A stretch of DNA of 64,000 nt from CBDBCU01 sp965203435. Lineage in GTDB: Bacteria; Chloroflexota; Dehalococcoidia; Lucifugimonadales; UBA3495. A program made the translations under genes and the position numbers. This document shows, piece by piece, positions 33,301 to 42,225 of this stretch. The notes under the pieces were generated by a model, which was not told the DNA's origin, did not search any database, and saw only the letters and a list, made by a program, of their open reading frames with translations. The stretch spans positions 62,001-126,000 of the forward strand of contig CBDBCU010000006.1 in the NCBI GenBank assembly GCA_965203435.1. Direction: 5' to 3'. How positions within the stretch are numbered: position 1 is the stretch's first letter; each line of letters begins with the position of its first letter.

Positions 33301-34524
33301 ATGCCCATTCAGTTCATGGTTTCGCCCAAGTATCTGCTGACTTCCGAGTCGGTGACCGAGGGTCACCCGGACAAGCTGTGCGACCAGATTTCCGATGCGG
33401 TGCTGGACGCCGCCCTGGCCGGGGATCGCGGCAGCCGGGTCGCCTGCGAGACGGTCGCCACCAAGAACCTGATTATGGTTACCGGGGAAATTACCACCGC
33501 CTCGGATCTGGACTTTAACGACATCGCCCGCCAGGTGATGCAGGACATCGGCTATACCGATGTGAAGTACGGCTTGGATGGCAATTCCTGCGGCGTGGTG
33601 GCCCATGTCAGCAAGCAGTCCCCGGACATCAGCGGCGGCGTTACCACCGCCCTGGAACACCGGGATGACGATGCGGCCGCCGCTGATGCCCGCCGGGCCA
33701 CCGGGGCCGGAGACCAGGGGATGATGGTCGGCTTTGCCTGCAACGAAACCGCGGCCCTGATGCCGCTGACCGTCGACCTCTCCCACCGCCTGGTCGAGCA
33801 GTTGGCCGCCGTCCGCAAGGATGGCCTGCTGCCTTACCTCGGCCCCGACGGGAAATCCCAGGTCACCGTGGAATATCGCCACGGCAAGCCGCACCGGGTC
33901 GACGCCGTGGTCATCAGCACCCAGCACGATGACCACAGCAATCGGGAAAAGTTCAATCAGCAGCTGCGCCGCGACATCAAGCAGCAGGTCATCAAGCCCA
34001 TTGCCGGGGACTTGATGGACGAGGACACCAACATTTTCGTCAATCCCAGCGGCTGGTTCGTGGTCGGCGGCCCCCAGGGCGATACCGGCTTGACCGGGCG
34101 CAAGATTCTGGTGGACACCTATGGCGGCATTGCCCGCCACGGCGGCGGGGCCTTTTCCGGCAAAGACCCCACGAAAGTCGACCGCTCCGGAGCCTACGCC
34201 GCCCGCTATGTCGCCAAAAATCTGGTCGCCGCCGGCTTGGCCGACCGGGTGGAAGTCATCGTTTCCTACGCTATCGGCGTGGCCGACCCCATTTCCGTCT
34301 CCGTGGAAACCTTTGACACCAATCATCTGGACAACGAGCGCATCGAGGAACTGGTGCGGGATAACTTCGACCTGCGCCCCGGGGCCATCATCGAAGACCT
34401 GAACCTGCGCCGGCCCATCTATCGCCGCACCGCCGCTTACGGCCACTTCGGGCGCAACGACCTGCAACTGCCCTGGGAACAGACCGACAAGGCCGCAATG
34501 CTGCGTCAGCAGGCCGGCCTCTAG
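33301..34524 (+). CDS. metK: S-adenosylmethionine synthetase
   Basis: 407 residues. SVTEGHPDKLCDQISDA (methionine and ATP binding), GDQGMMVGFACNET, IFVNPSGWFVVGGPQGDTGL and the P-loop-like YGGIARHGGGAFSGKDPTKV are all present. It makes SAM from methionine and ATP, the ligand that controls this operon. GGAGGAAGTACCT precedes the ATG at 33301; an upstream TTG in frame overlaps that site. Confidence 0.97.
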   Translation: MPIQFMVSPKYLLTSESVTEGHPDKLCDQISDAVLDAALAGDRGSRVACETVATKNLIMVTGEITTASDLDFNDIARQVMQDIGYTDVKYGLDGNSCGVVAHVSKQSPDISGGVTTALEHRDDDAAAADARRATGAGDQGMMVGFACNETAALMPLTVDLSHRLVEQLAAVRKDGLLPYLGPDGKSQVTVEYRHGKPHRVDAVVISTQHDDHSNREKFNQQLRRDIKQQVIKPIAGDLMDEDTNIFVNPSGWFVVGGPQGDTGLTGRKILVDTYGGIARHGGGAFSGKDPTKVDRSGAYAARYVAKNLVAAGLADRVEVIVSYAIGVADPISVSVETFDTNHLDNERIEELVRDNFDLRPGAIIEDLNLRRPIYRRTAAYGHFGRNDLQLPWEQTDKAAMLRQQAGL

Positions 34525-34547
34525 CCGCCCCGGGCCAAGGAGACCTA

Positions 34548-35963
34548 ATGACTGCCGCCATCAAGTTCGGCACCGACGGCTGGCGGGCCATCATTGCCGA
34601 GGACTTTACCTTTGCCAATGTAGCCCGCTGCGCCCAGGGCCTGGCCGACTACCTGCGGGCTGCCGGCCCGGCCGGGCAGGGCTTGGTCGTCGGCTACGAT
34701 ACCCGCTTTCTCTCCCGGGAGTTTGCCGAAACCGTGGCGGCGGTCTGCGCCGGCAACGGCCTCCGCGCTTACCTCTGTGACCGGGCTGCCCCCACGCCAA
34801 CCGTCAGTTTCAATGTGCTGGCCCGGCAGGCCGCCGGAGCCGCCATCATCACCGCCAGCCATAACCCCGGCCATTGGAACGGATTCAAGTTCAAGCCCGA
34901 ATACGCCGGCAGCGCCACCCAGGAAATCACCGACCGCTTGGAGGCTAAAATCGCCGCCGCCGGCCCGCCGGCCACCCTGGCCCTGGCCGCCGCCCGCCGC
35001 CAGGGATTGGTAGTGGATATGGACCCGGATCCGCCTTATATGGAACGCTTGGCCGCCCTGATTGACCTGGAATCCATTCGCGCCGCCGGTTTCCCTATCC
35101 TGGTAGATGCTATGTTTGGCGCGGGCGCCGGCTATCTGCCGCGCCTGCTGGCCGGCGGCGCTACTACTATTGAGGAACTTAACGGCGAGCGCAATCCGGC
35201 CTTTCCCGGAATGGAACAGCCGGAACCCATTGCCCCCAATCTGGCCGGCTTGCTGGCGGCCGTCCCGGCCCGGGGCTCGGCCGCCGGCCTGGCCCTCGAC
35301 GGCGATGCCGACCGGGTGGGCCTGGTGGATGAACAGGGCCGCTTTGTCAGCACCTTGGAAGTCTTTTCCCTGCTGGCCCTATATCTGCTGGAACATAAAT
35401 GCCAGCGCGGCCCCCTGGTCAAGGGCGTTACTTCCTCCATGATGCTGAACAAACTGGGGGAAAAATACGGCGTTCCCGTCCATGAAATGCCGGTCGGTTT
35501 CAAGCACATCGGCCCCAAGTTTTCCGCGGTGGACGGGCTGATGGGCGGCGAGGAAAGCGGCGGTTTTGCCTTCCGCGGCCACATTCCGGAGCGGGACGGC
35601 ATCCTCAGCGCTCTCTATCTGCTGGAATATATGGCAACCACCGGCCAAACCCCGGCCCAACTGGTACAGCGGCTCTTTGCCCAGGTCGGCCGCCACTACT
35701 ACCAGCGGCGGGATATTGCCTTCGACCCGGCGGCCCGGCCGGAAATCCAAACCCGCTTGCAAAGCGGCGACTTAACCGAACTGGCCGGCCTGCCGGTACG
35801 CAGCGCCGATGAAATTGATGGCCGCCGCCTGTTCTTTGACCAGGCTTGGCTGGCCGCCCGCTTTTCCGGCACCGAACCCCTGCTCCGTATCTACTGCGAG
35901 GCCGAAAGCCCGGAACAGGTAACGCAGCTGCTGGATGCGGCGGCGGCCTATCTGGGGGTATGA
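34548..35963 (+). CDS. Alpha-D-phosphohexomutase (phosphoglucomutase/phosphomannomutase)
   Basis: 471 residues. FGTDGWRAIIAEDF opens domain 1, the phosphoserine is Ser104 in TASHNP, the metal-binding loop is DGDADR (about residue 249), the sugar loop GGEESGGF and the phosphate-binding RFSGTEPLLRIY at the end. It interconverts hexose 1- and 6-phosphates for glycogen or cell-wall precursors. It shares the operon with metK without an obvious functional link. The final ATG/TGA overlap couples it to ccdA. Confidence 0.94.
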   Translation: MTAAIKFGTDGWRAIIAEDFTFANVARCAQGLADYLRAAGPAGQGLVVGYDTRFLSREFAETVAAVCAGNGLRAYLCDRAAPTPTVSFNVLARQAAGAAIITASHNPGHWNGFKFKPEYAGSATQEITDRLEAKIAAAGPPATLALAAARRQGLVVDMDPDPPYMERLAALIDLESIRAAGFPILVDAMFGAGAGYLPRLLAGGATTIEELNGERNPAFPGMEQPEPIAPNLAGLLAAVPARGSAAGLALDGDADRVGLVDEQGRFVSTLEVFSLLALYLLEHKCQRGPLVKGVTSSMMLNKLGEKYGVPVHEMPVGFKHIGPKFSAVDGLMGGEESGGFAFRGHIPERDGILSALYLLEYMATTGQTPAQLVQRLFAQVGRHYYQRRDIAFDPAARPEIQTRLQSGDLTELAGLPVRSADEIDGRRLFFDQAWLAARFSGTEPLLRIYCEAESPEQVTQLLDAAAAYLGV

Positions 35964-36844
35964 CTATGCAAACCGCCGCCCGACCTTCCCGCCGCCCCTA
36001 CATCATCACCGCCCTGGTATCCCTGGCCGCCATTGCCCTGGCCGTTATCGGCGCGCAGACCCTGGGCAGTGATGCCGATATTGACGCTGTCAACTACTTT
36101 GTCGAGCTATTGGCCGGCCGCTCGGCCAACTACCTCGGCGGCGTGTTCAACGCCGCCGCCCTGTTTGCCCTGGCCGCGGGGATGGCTTCGGCGGTCAATC
36201 CCTGCGGCTTTGCGATGCTGCCGGCCTATTTGGGCTTATACCTGGGCGGCGGGACGGCTGGGGCTTCGGGCAATCCGATCCGTCACTTCCCCCGGGCTCT
36301 GCTGGTAGGGGCGTCCGTTACCGCCGGCTTTGTGTTGCTGTTTGGCGTGGCCGGCGTCATTATCGGCTTGGGCGCGTCTTTCCTGGCCCAAGCCCTGCCC
36401 TGGTTCGGCTTGATTGTGGGGATATTGCTGGCTATCGGCGGGGCTTGGCTGGTCAGCGGCGGCAAGATTTATACCGGCGTCGCCGCCCGGGCCGCCGCCC
36501 ATATCGGCGAGCCTACGGAAGTGGGCATCCGCGGCTACTTCCTCTTTGGCGTCAGCTACGGCGTAGCCTCCCTCAGCTGCACCCTGCCCATCTTTCTGGC
36601 CGTCCTGGGCCTCAGCGCCGCCAGCATCGCCTTTCTCGAAATCCTGCTCAACTTTATCCTCTTTGCCCTGGGGATGGGCTTGGTGATAATGGCCCTGACT
36701 TTGGGAATGGCGATTTTCAAGGGGGCGATGGTGCGTTTCCTGCGCCGCGCCCTGCCCTACATCCAGCCCGTCGGCGCCTGGCTGATGGTATTGGCCGGCG
36801 CCTACATAATCTTTTACTGGCTAACCATCGGCGGGTTGCTGTAG
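35960..36844 (+). CDS. CcdA/DsbD-type thiol-disulfide membrane transporter
   Basis: 294 residues with an N-terminal extra helix and about six core helices. The two signature cysteines lie in NPCGFAMLPAYL and SLSCTLPIFLAVLG, the CcdA pair that carries reducing equivalents across the membrane for cytochrome c maturation or extracytoplasmic thiol proteins. The ATG at 35960 overlaps the mutase stop (ATGA); an ATG at 35966 is an alternative. Confidence 0.9.
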   Translation: MTMQTAARPSRRPYIITALVSLAAIALAVIGAQTLGSDADIDAVNYFVELLAGRSANYLGGVFNAAALFALAAGMASAVNPCGFAMLPAYLGLYLGGGTAGASGNPIRHFPRALLVGASVTAGFVLLFGVAGVIIGLGASFLAQALPWFGLIVGILLAIGGAWLVSGGKIYTGVAARAAAHIGEPTEVGIRGYFLFGVSYGVASLSCTLPIFLAVLGLSAASIAFLEILLNFILFALGMGLVIMALTLGMAIFKGAMVRFLRRALPYIQPVGAWLMVLAGAYIIFYWLTIGGLL

Positions 36845-36899
36845 ATTGCGGGACGGCCCGGCCTTCTACCATCCTTTCCCGCCCTGTTGCCATCCCTCT

Positions 36900-37003
36900 A
36901 CCGTCATTCCCGCGTAAGCGGGAATCCAGAGACGCCTACTGGTAAAGACCGGCCTGCTACCAGTCCGGCATTTCTGGATTCCCGCTTACGCGGGAATGAC
37001 GGT
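36900..37003. repeat. REPIN-like element, ~104 bp
   Basis: Forward copy 36900-36927 and inverted copy 36976-37003 around 48 bases, followed by a partial GAATGACGGTAG half-site at 37018. It follows ccdA by 55 bases. Confidence 0.88.
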
Positions 37004-37112
37004 AGAGAGGGCAGCGGGAATGACGGTAGGCAATGCGCGGGAAGGACGGCAGCAGAGACACCGCCATCCCTTTCCGCTCATCCTGTTCATCCCTGAACTT
37101 CGCCATCCCCCA

Positions 37113-37144
37113 TCCGCTCATCCTGAACTTGTTGAAGGATGGGC
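37113..37144. repeat. Family-2 palindromic repeat core
   Basis: CCGCTCATCCTGAACTTGTT and on, ending GGATGGGCG; a degraded copy lies at 37075-37100. Between ccdA (end 36844) and 37147 there is no gene. Confidence 0.75.
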
Positions 37145-37146
37145 GA

Positions 37147-37982
37147 CTACCGCCCCCCTATTTCCGGGTGCGGCGCACTTTCTTTTCGCAGGTGGCGCTC
37201 CACTGGCGCATACTGATAAGCCGCGAAGGTGTGGTAGGTTGGGCCGTTCATCCAGATGAACTCGGTGTAGCCCCCCCACAGTTGCTGGGTGTTGCTGATG
37301 CTGTGGTCAAAGGGGATGGTGACGACGTTGCGGGCGGTGCGGAGTAGCCCGGGAACGGCAGTAAGGCCCGCGGCGACGGATTTGGCCTCGTTGGTCCCAG
37401 TCGGAAAGCCGACAGAGGGTCGACGGAGACGGAGAACAGATTGCCGCGGACCATTGTTCAGCGTATGGCAGCGGCTGGCAGTATTGGCACCTATTGAGTA
37501 GAGTCTAAGGGTCCCAGGGGCGATGCGACCAGGCGGCTCGGGGTCGGCAGGGATTTTGCGCCGCACCGTCTTTACCCGCCGCCGTTCCTCCCGGGGAAAC
37601 TCAAAAATCCGATCCCGGCTGACCCCGGTAATGCCCGATTCCCCATCAGTCAGCCAACCCTCTTGGGCGGCGATAAAGCCGCGGAAAATGCCTTGTTCCC
37701 CGGAATAGATGGTGTCATCCCGCTCGTTGCGGTCCTTGCCGGCTTCCCAAGTTTCGGCCTTGGTAAAGGTATCGGACTGGTCGATGCCGCAATAGAGGGT
37801 CTTGCCGCGATTTTCGGCCAGGGATTCCAGGATGGCGGTCGTGCGGTCGGCGTGGGCAAAGGCTTGCCAGTCGGAACAATCCCAGGGGATCGACCGGGCT
37901 TGGGACGCGGTTGCCCCCCCCCCCCTATTGCGTTCATTAAAAGGAATAGGGCGATGGCGGCTACGATTTTGCGGAGGGACAT
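37147..37982 (-). pseudogene. Secreted protein gene interrupted at a 12-base C/G tract
   Basis: A promoter, GGAGG and an ATG at 37982 lead into a signal peptide (MSLRKIVAAIALFLLMNA), then the run of 12 G (plus-strand C at 37914-37925). The signal-peptide frame then gives a proline-rich nonsense sequence ending at 37650, while the frame one base over reads smoothly to 37147: ATASQARSIPWDCSDW, KTLYCGIDQSDTFTKAE, FRGFIAAQEGWLTDGESG, ending EIGGR, about 255 further residues. A tract of 13 or 10 G would give one secreted protein of about 280 residues with few cysteines. I do not recognise the family. It could be phase-variable by slippage, a recent pseudogene, or a sequencing error in the homopolymer. 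Confidence 0.6.
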
Positions 37983-38027
37983 GGCGGTATCCTCCCGGAT
38001 GGAGTTAGGGGTCTTTGGCTGACTACT

Positions 38028-38055
38028 AGTTTAGCAGGTTTGGCGGGCTGGTCAA
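38028..38055 (-). promoter_or_regulatory. Promoter of the interrupted secreted-protein gene
   Basis: Minus strand: TTGACC (38055-38050), 16-base spacer, TAAACT (38033-38028), 45 bases before the ATG. Confidence 0.55.
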
Positions 38056-38134
38056 GGATTTGCGGGGGTAATTTTCAGGGGAAATTTCCCTTTCCCTCTA
38101 CCGCCCTATCTACCGTCCTTCCCGCCGCCCCTCT

Positions 38135-38235
38135 ACCGTCATTCCCGCGTAAGCGGGAATCCGGCGGTTGCTTGTCAAGACTGCGGCATTATAAGGCAGT
38201 ACCGTCGGGATTCCCGCTTACGCGGGAATGACGGT
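38135..38235. repeat. REPIN-like element, ~101 bp
   Basis: Forward copy 38135-38162 and inverted copy 38208-38235. Its core, read in reverse, closely matches the core at 2477-2518 (CGGTACTGCC, TATAATGCCGCA), showing that whole elements, not only the ends, are homologous. Confidence 0.9.
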
Positions 38236-38255
38236 AGCGGCGGGTGCAATCCGGC

Positions 38256-38322
38256 CATCCTTCAACCAGTTCAGGATGACCCGGCAACCCGTTCCGGGCG
38301 ACCCTTCAACAAGTTCCGGGTG
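38256..38322. repeat. Two degraded family-2 repeat cores
   Basis: CATCCTTCAACCAGTTCAGG (38256 on) and CCCTTCAACAAGTTCCGGG (38302 on), immediately after the rpsI stop; they may serve as the 3' end of the ribosomal operon. No classical terminator is seen there. Confidence 0.65.
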
Positions 38323-38330
38323 AGCGGAAT

Positions 38331-38741
38331 CTACCGCTTGGTGTATTGGGGGGCGCGGCGGGCCCGTTTCAGCCCGTACTTTTTGCTTTCCTTGATCCGG
38401 GAATCCCGCGTTACCAGCCCCCGCCGGCGCAGGGCGGCCTTCAGTCCCCCGTCATAGGCAATCAGGGCGCGGGCAATGCCGTGCCGGATGGCTTCGGCCT
38501 GGGCATTGACCCCGCCGCCGGCCACCCGGGCCACCAGCCGGAACTGGCCGCCGGTGTTGGTCACCGCAAAGGGCTCGCCCACCGTGGTCTGCCACGGCTG
38601 CCAGTTGAAATACTGCTCCAGCGGCTTGTCGTTGATCGTCGGCACCCGCCCATCGCCGGGATACAGGCGCACCTGGGCGATGGCCGTCTTGCGCTTGCCG
38701 GTTCCGTAGAAATACTGCTGCTGCCCCTCGCTCTGTACCAA
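38331..38741 (-). CDS. rpsI: 30S ribosomal protein S9
   Basis: 136 residues with YGTGKRKTAIAQVRLYPG at the start, GGGVNAQAEAIRHGIARAL in the middle and the basic C-terminal tail RAPQYTKR, whose last Arg reaches the P-site tRNA. It is the last gene of the cluster and follows rplM by 6 bases. Confidence 0.97.
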   Translation of the reverse strand: MVQSEGQQQYFYGTGKRKTAIAQVRLYPGDGRVPTINDKPLEQYFNWQPWQTTVGEPFAVTNTGGQFRLVARVAGGGVNAQAEAIRHGIARALIAYDGGLKAALRRRGLVTRDSRIKESKKYGLKRARRAPQYTKR

Positions 38742-38747
38742 AGCGCT

Positions 38748-39194
38748 CTAACCTTCCTTTTCAGCGTTCAGTTGGCCCAACTGGGCCTGGTGGGGATGAC
38801 TCTCCCCGGCATAGACCTTCAGCCGTTTCAGCATCTCCCGGCCCAGCTTGTTGCGCGGCAACATCCCCTTTACCGCCAGCTGCAACACCCGATCCGGGTG
38901 GTCGGCCAGCAGATCCCGCAGGATAAAGGACTTCAGGTTGCCCACATAGCCGCTGTGCCGGTAGTAGGTCTTTTGCAGCAGCTTGTGGCCGGTAACCCGC
39001 ACCTGGGCCATATTCACCACCACCACATGGTCGCCGGTGAGGATGTGCGGCGTGTAGTCGGGCCGGTCTTTCCCTTGCAGGGCCACGGCCACATTGCGGG
39101 CCAAGCGGCCCAGAGACTGCCCGCTGGCGTCAATCAGCCGCCAGTTCTGCGGAACTTCCCCGCTCTTGGGAAAGTAAGTGCTGGTGCGTTTCAT
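38748..39194 (-). CDS. rplM: 50S ribosomal protein L13
   Basis: 148 residues, normal length: TYFPKSGEVPQNWRLIDA, SLGRLARNVAVALQGK, GDHVVVVNM and KGMLPRNKLGREMLKRLKVY. Its ATG overlaps the truA stop as ATGA, so the two are coupled. Confidence 0.97.
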   Translation of the reverse strand: MKRTSTYFPKSGEVPQNWRLIDASGQSLGRLARNVAVALQGKDRPDYTPHILTGDHVVVVNMAQVRVTGHKLLQKTYYRHSGYVGNLKSFILRDLLADHPDRVLQLAVKGMLPRNKLGREMLKRLKVYAGESHPHQAQLGQLNAEKEG

Positions 39195-39991
39195 ACCCTT
39201 TTAACCTTTGCCCCAAAATCCGGATAGGTTACTTGAACCAGGCACAGCCCCCCGGCCGGCAGCAACGGCCGCTTTCCCGCCGTTTCGGGAACGCTTTCCC
39301 CGGCCAGGATCCGCCGCAGGGTATCCTCCGGCCAGTGGCCTTTGCCGATTTCCACCAGGATGGCATTGGCCCGGCGGATCTGCTGCCGCAGAAAGCCGTT
39401 GCCTTCGCAACGGATAACCACTTCCGCCCCGTTGCCCTCTACGGCCCACTGATAAACCCGCCGCACCGCGCTTTTATCCGGGGGATGGCCCAACGCCAAG
39501 GGGCGGAAGTCGTGGACGCCCACCAGGTCTTGGGCCGCCTGATTCATTCTTGCTGTTGTTAAGGGTTCCCGGATCCAAGCCCATTCCCGCCGCCGCAACG
39601 CCGGGGGTTGCGCCCGGTTCAGGATTTGATAGCGGTAAATCCGACTGGCCGCGTCCCGCCGGGAATGAAAATCCGCCGTCATCTCCCAAGCCCACTGCAC
39701 CCGAATATCCGGCGGCAGATAATAGTTCAGGGCTTGGCGAAAGGTATCCGCCGAATGACGGCTGGCCGTCAGAAAATCCACTACCTGCCCCAAGGCGTGC
39801 GCCCCGGCGTCAGTGCGGCTGGCGGCTCGGATGCGGATGCTTTCCCCGGTCAGCCGATTTAACGCTGTTTCAATTTCCCCCTGGATCGTTGGCCGGTGAC
39901 TTTGGAGTTGAAATCCGGCATAATTGCCGCCATCATACTCCACCGCCAGGGCCATCCGCCGTTGCGGGAAAGGGGCTTGACCGCTGTCCAC
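39191..39991 (-). CDS. truA: tRNA pseudouridine(38-40) synthase TruA
   Basis: 266 residues. EYDGGNYAGFQLQ and the catalytic Asp in RTDAGAHALGQVV identify TruA, which makes pseudouridine in the tRNA anticodon arm. GNGFLRQQIRR and LPAGGLCL are the C-terminal family motifs. The frame opens at a GTG (39991), but an ATG at 39955 closer to the conserved MALAVEYDG is also plausible. Confidence 0.93.
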   Translation of the reverse strand: MDSGQAPFPQRRMALAVEYDGGNYAGFQLQSHRPTIQGEIETALNRLTGESIRIRAASRTDAGAHALGQVVDFLTASRHSADTFRQALNYYLPPDIRVQWAWEMTADFHSRRDAASRIYRYQILNRAQPPALRRREWAWIREPLTTARMNQAAQDLVGVHDFRPLALGHPPDKSAVRRVYQWAVEGNGAEVVIRCEGNGFLRQQIRRANAILVEIGKGHWPEDTLRRILAGESVPETAGKRPLLPAGGLCLVQVTYPDFGAKVKRV

Positions 39992-39999
39992 CCCGTTCC

Positions 40000-40353
40000 C
40001 TAGACCAACTCGATGACGGCCATCTGCGCCCCGTCGCCCTGGCGCGGCCCCAGCTTGACGATGCGGGTGTAGCCGCCGGGCCGCGTTTCGTAGCGCGGGG
40101 CCAGTTCGTCAAAGACCTTTTTGACCGTCTGCTTGTTCGGCACCTGACTCAGCGCCAAGCGGCGGTGATGCAGATTGCCTTTCTTGCCATGGGTAATCAG
40201 CTTTTCCGCCACGATGCGGGTTTCCTTGGCCTTGGCCAGGGTGGTGGTGATGCGCTCGTGGCGGATCAACTCCACGGTCAGCCCCCGCAGCAGGGCTTTG
40301 CGCTGGTCTTTATACCGGCTGAGCTTGCGGCCGGCTACGCGGTGGGATGCCAT
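40000..40353 (-). CDS. rplQ: 50S ribosomal protein L17
   Basis: 117 residues: HRVAGRKLSRYKDQRKALLR, ELIRHERITTTLAKAKE and the end GYTRIVKLGPRQGDGAQMA. It starts 3 bases after the rpoA stop. Confidence 0.97.
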   Translation of the reverse strand: MASHRVAGRKLSRYKDQRKALLRGLTVELIRHERITTTLAKAKETRIVAEKLITHGKKGNLHHRRLALSQVPNKQTVKKVFDELAPRYETRPGGYTRIVKLGPRQGDGAQMAVIELV

Positions 40354-40356
40354 AGG

Positions 40357-41586
40357 TTAGTCGTCCTCCTCGTTGTCCTCGTCCGCGTCCTCCGGCTCCG
40401 CCGCCGGATAATCCCCGGCAAGGCCCAATCCGATTGGGGCCAAGCCGCCGCCCAGACCCATAAAGCCGGCGGCGGCGGCTACATTGGCGGCCGCGCCCAC
40501 CAATTCCAACTCCTCCTCCGCGTCGTCCTCGTCCTCCTCATCGTCCTCCGGTTCCTCCGGCGGCTCCTCTAAAGCCGGTACGCCGTAGTCCGGTTGACTG
40601 GCGGCAGTGTCCGCGGCGGCCCGCCGTTCCGCCAGCTTGGTCCGCAATTCCTCCAGGGACTTCTCCCCGAAGTTGCGGATTTTCAGCAAATCCTCGTCGG
40701 ACATTTCCAGCACTTCCCCGATCCGGGAAATGTGCGCCCGTTTCAGGCAGTTCAGCGTCCGCGCCGTCAGCTCCAGCCGCTCAATGGGCGTCTGATACAG
40801 CTCCGGCGACAGGGACAACGCTTGCCGGTCGCTGACCCCCTCGCCGCCCCGGGACAGGTTGGCGAACAGGAAAAAGTCATCGACCAGAGCCGTCGCCGCT
40901 TCCCCCAGAGCTTCCAGGGGGCTGATGGTGCCGTCGGTCCACACATCCAGCACCAGCTTTTCGTAGTCGGTGCGCTGCCCCACCCGGGTCGGCTCCCGGC
41001 TGTAGTTGACTTTCATCACCGGATTGAAAATGGCGTCCACCGGCAGCACGCCCACGCCCAGGCCCTGGTTTTCCTCGGCCCGTTGGTAGCCCTTCTTGCC
41101 GGTTTCCACGGTGAACTCGATGGAAAGCTCGGCTTCGGCATCGTCCAGCGTTGCCAGGTGCAGCTCCGGATTGACAATCTCGAAATCGCTGGAAGTGGCA
41201 ATATCCCCGGCGCAGATGGGGCCGGGGCCCTGGGTATCCAGGCGCATTTTCCCGACGCGGCCGCTGCTGCCCGGCCGGGCCAGCGGCGACCGGATGCGGA
41301 TGCGTTTGATGTTCAGGAGCAGGTCCATCACCTCCTCCTTAACCCCCGGAATGGCGCTGTATTCGTGCATCACATCCCGGATTTTCACCTCGGTGACCGC
41401 GCTGCCCTTAATGGAACTGAGCAGGATGCGGCGCAGGGGATTGCCGATGGTATGGGCAAAACCCGGCACCAGCGGCTCCAGCGACACCTTGGCGTAAGTG
41501 TCGCTGGTTTCCATGATGACGATGCCGGATTTGGGCGTATCGTCGGCCCCTTCGGGCGGCGGCAAGGGCAGGAAAGTTTCCAACAT
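40357..41586 (-). CDS. rpoA: RNA polymerase alpha subunit with long acidic C-terminal tail
   Basis: 409 residues. The N-terminal dimerisation domain (GFAHTIGNPLRRILLSS, EYSAIPGVKEEVMDLLLN) and alpha-CTD (LELTARTLNCLKRAHISRIGE, IRNFGEKSLEELRTKL) are intact. Alpha normally ends near residue 315-340; here ~75-85 more residues follow, two acidic blocks (PEDDEEDEDDAEEELEL and EDADEDNEEDD) around an Ala/Gly/Leu hydrophobic stretch. The tail could recruit factors or affect alpha-CTD-DNA contacts; unknown. It sits between rpsD and rplQ. Confidence 0.97.
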   Translation of the reverse strand: MLETFLPLPPPEGADDTPKSGIVIMETSDTYAKVSLEPLVPGFAHTIGNPLRRILLSSIKGSAVTEVKIRDVMHEYSAIPGVKEEVMDLLLNIKRIRIRSPLARPGSSGRVGKMRLDTQGPGPICAGDIATSSDFEIVNPELHLATLDDAEAELSIEFTVETGKKGYQRAEENQGLGVGVLPVDAIFNPVMKVNYSREPTRVGQRTDYEKLVLDVWTDGTISPLEALGEAATALVDDFFLFANLSRGGEGVSDRQALSLSPELYQTPIERLELTARTLNCLKRAHISRIGEVLEMSDEDLLKIRNFGEKSLEELRTKLAERRAAADTAASQPDYGVPALEEPPEEPEDDEEDEDDAEEELELVGAAANVAAAAGFMGLGGGLAPIGLGLAGDYPAAEPEDADEDNEEDD

Positions 41587-41594
41587 GAGACTTG

Positions 41595-42221
41595 CTACCT
41601 CGAATAGTACTCGACAATCAGCCGGGAATTGATGGCCTGGGTCAGGTCCTCGTCGGCCGGCAGAGCGACCACCTCGCCGCTCATCTCCTCCAGGTTCAGG
41701 GACAGCCAGGGCGGGATGGGCCGCTTGGGAATCCCATCGGTGCGTTCCCGAAAGAACTCGCCGCCTTTCAGGGAGGGTTTCCAGCCGATGACCTGGCCGG
41801 CCTTGACCTGAAAGGACGGGATGTCGGTCTTGACCCCGTTGACCGTGAAATGGCCGTGCCGCACCATCTGGCGGGCCTGCTTGCGGGAATCGGCAAAGCC
41901 CAGCAGATAGACGATGTTGTCCAGCCGCCGTTCCAGGGTGCGGAGCAGGTTCAGGCCGGTGATGCCCGGGCTGTTAAAAGCGTCGGACATATAGCGGCGG
42001 AACTGGCCTTCCATCACCCCGTAAATCTGGCGGGCCTTCTGCTTTTCCCGCAGGTGGATGCCGTAGTCCGAGGCCCTACGCCGGCGGGTATGCTGATCGC
42101 CCGGCGGGGCATGGCGGCGTTCCACCGCGCACCGCGGCGTAAAGCAGCGGTCGCCCTTCAGGAACAGCTTCTCTCCGGCGCGGCGGCACTGCCGGCAGGA
42201 TGGGCCGGTATATCTTCCCAT
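41595..42221 (-). CDS. rpsD: 30S ribosomal protein S4, zinc-binding form
   Basis: 208 residues. The N-terminus has four cysteines (CRQC, then CFTPRC), the zinc-ribbon (C+) form. The S4 RNA-binding domain reads RRLDNIVYLLGFADSRKQAR and HFTVNGVKTDIPSFQV. It helps nucleate 30S assembly. Confidence 0.97.
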   Translation of the reverse strand: MGRYTGPSCRQCRRAGEKLFLKGDRCFTPRCAVERRHAPPGDQHTRRRRASDYGIHLREKQKARQIYGVMEGQFRRYMSDAFNSPGITGLNLLRTLERRLDNIVYLLGFADSRKQARQMVRHGHFTVNGVKTDIPSFQVKAGQVIGWKPSLKGGEFFRERTDGIPKRPIPPWLSLNLEEMSGEVVALPADEDLTQAINSRLIVEYYSR

Positions 42222-42225
42222 GTCT

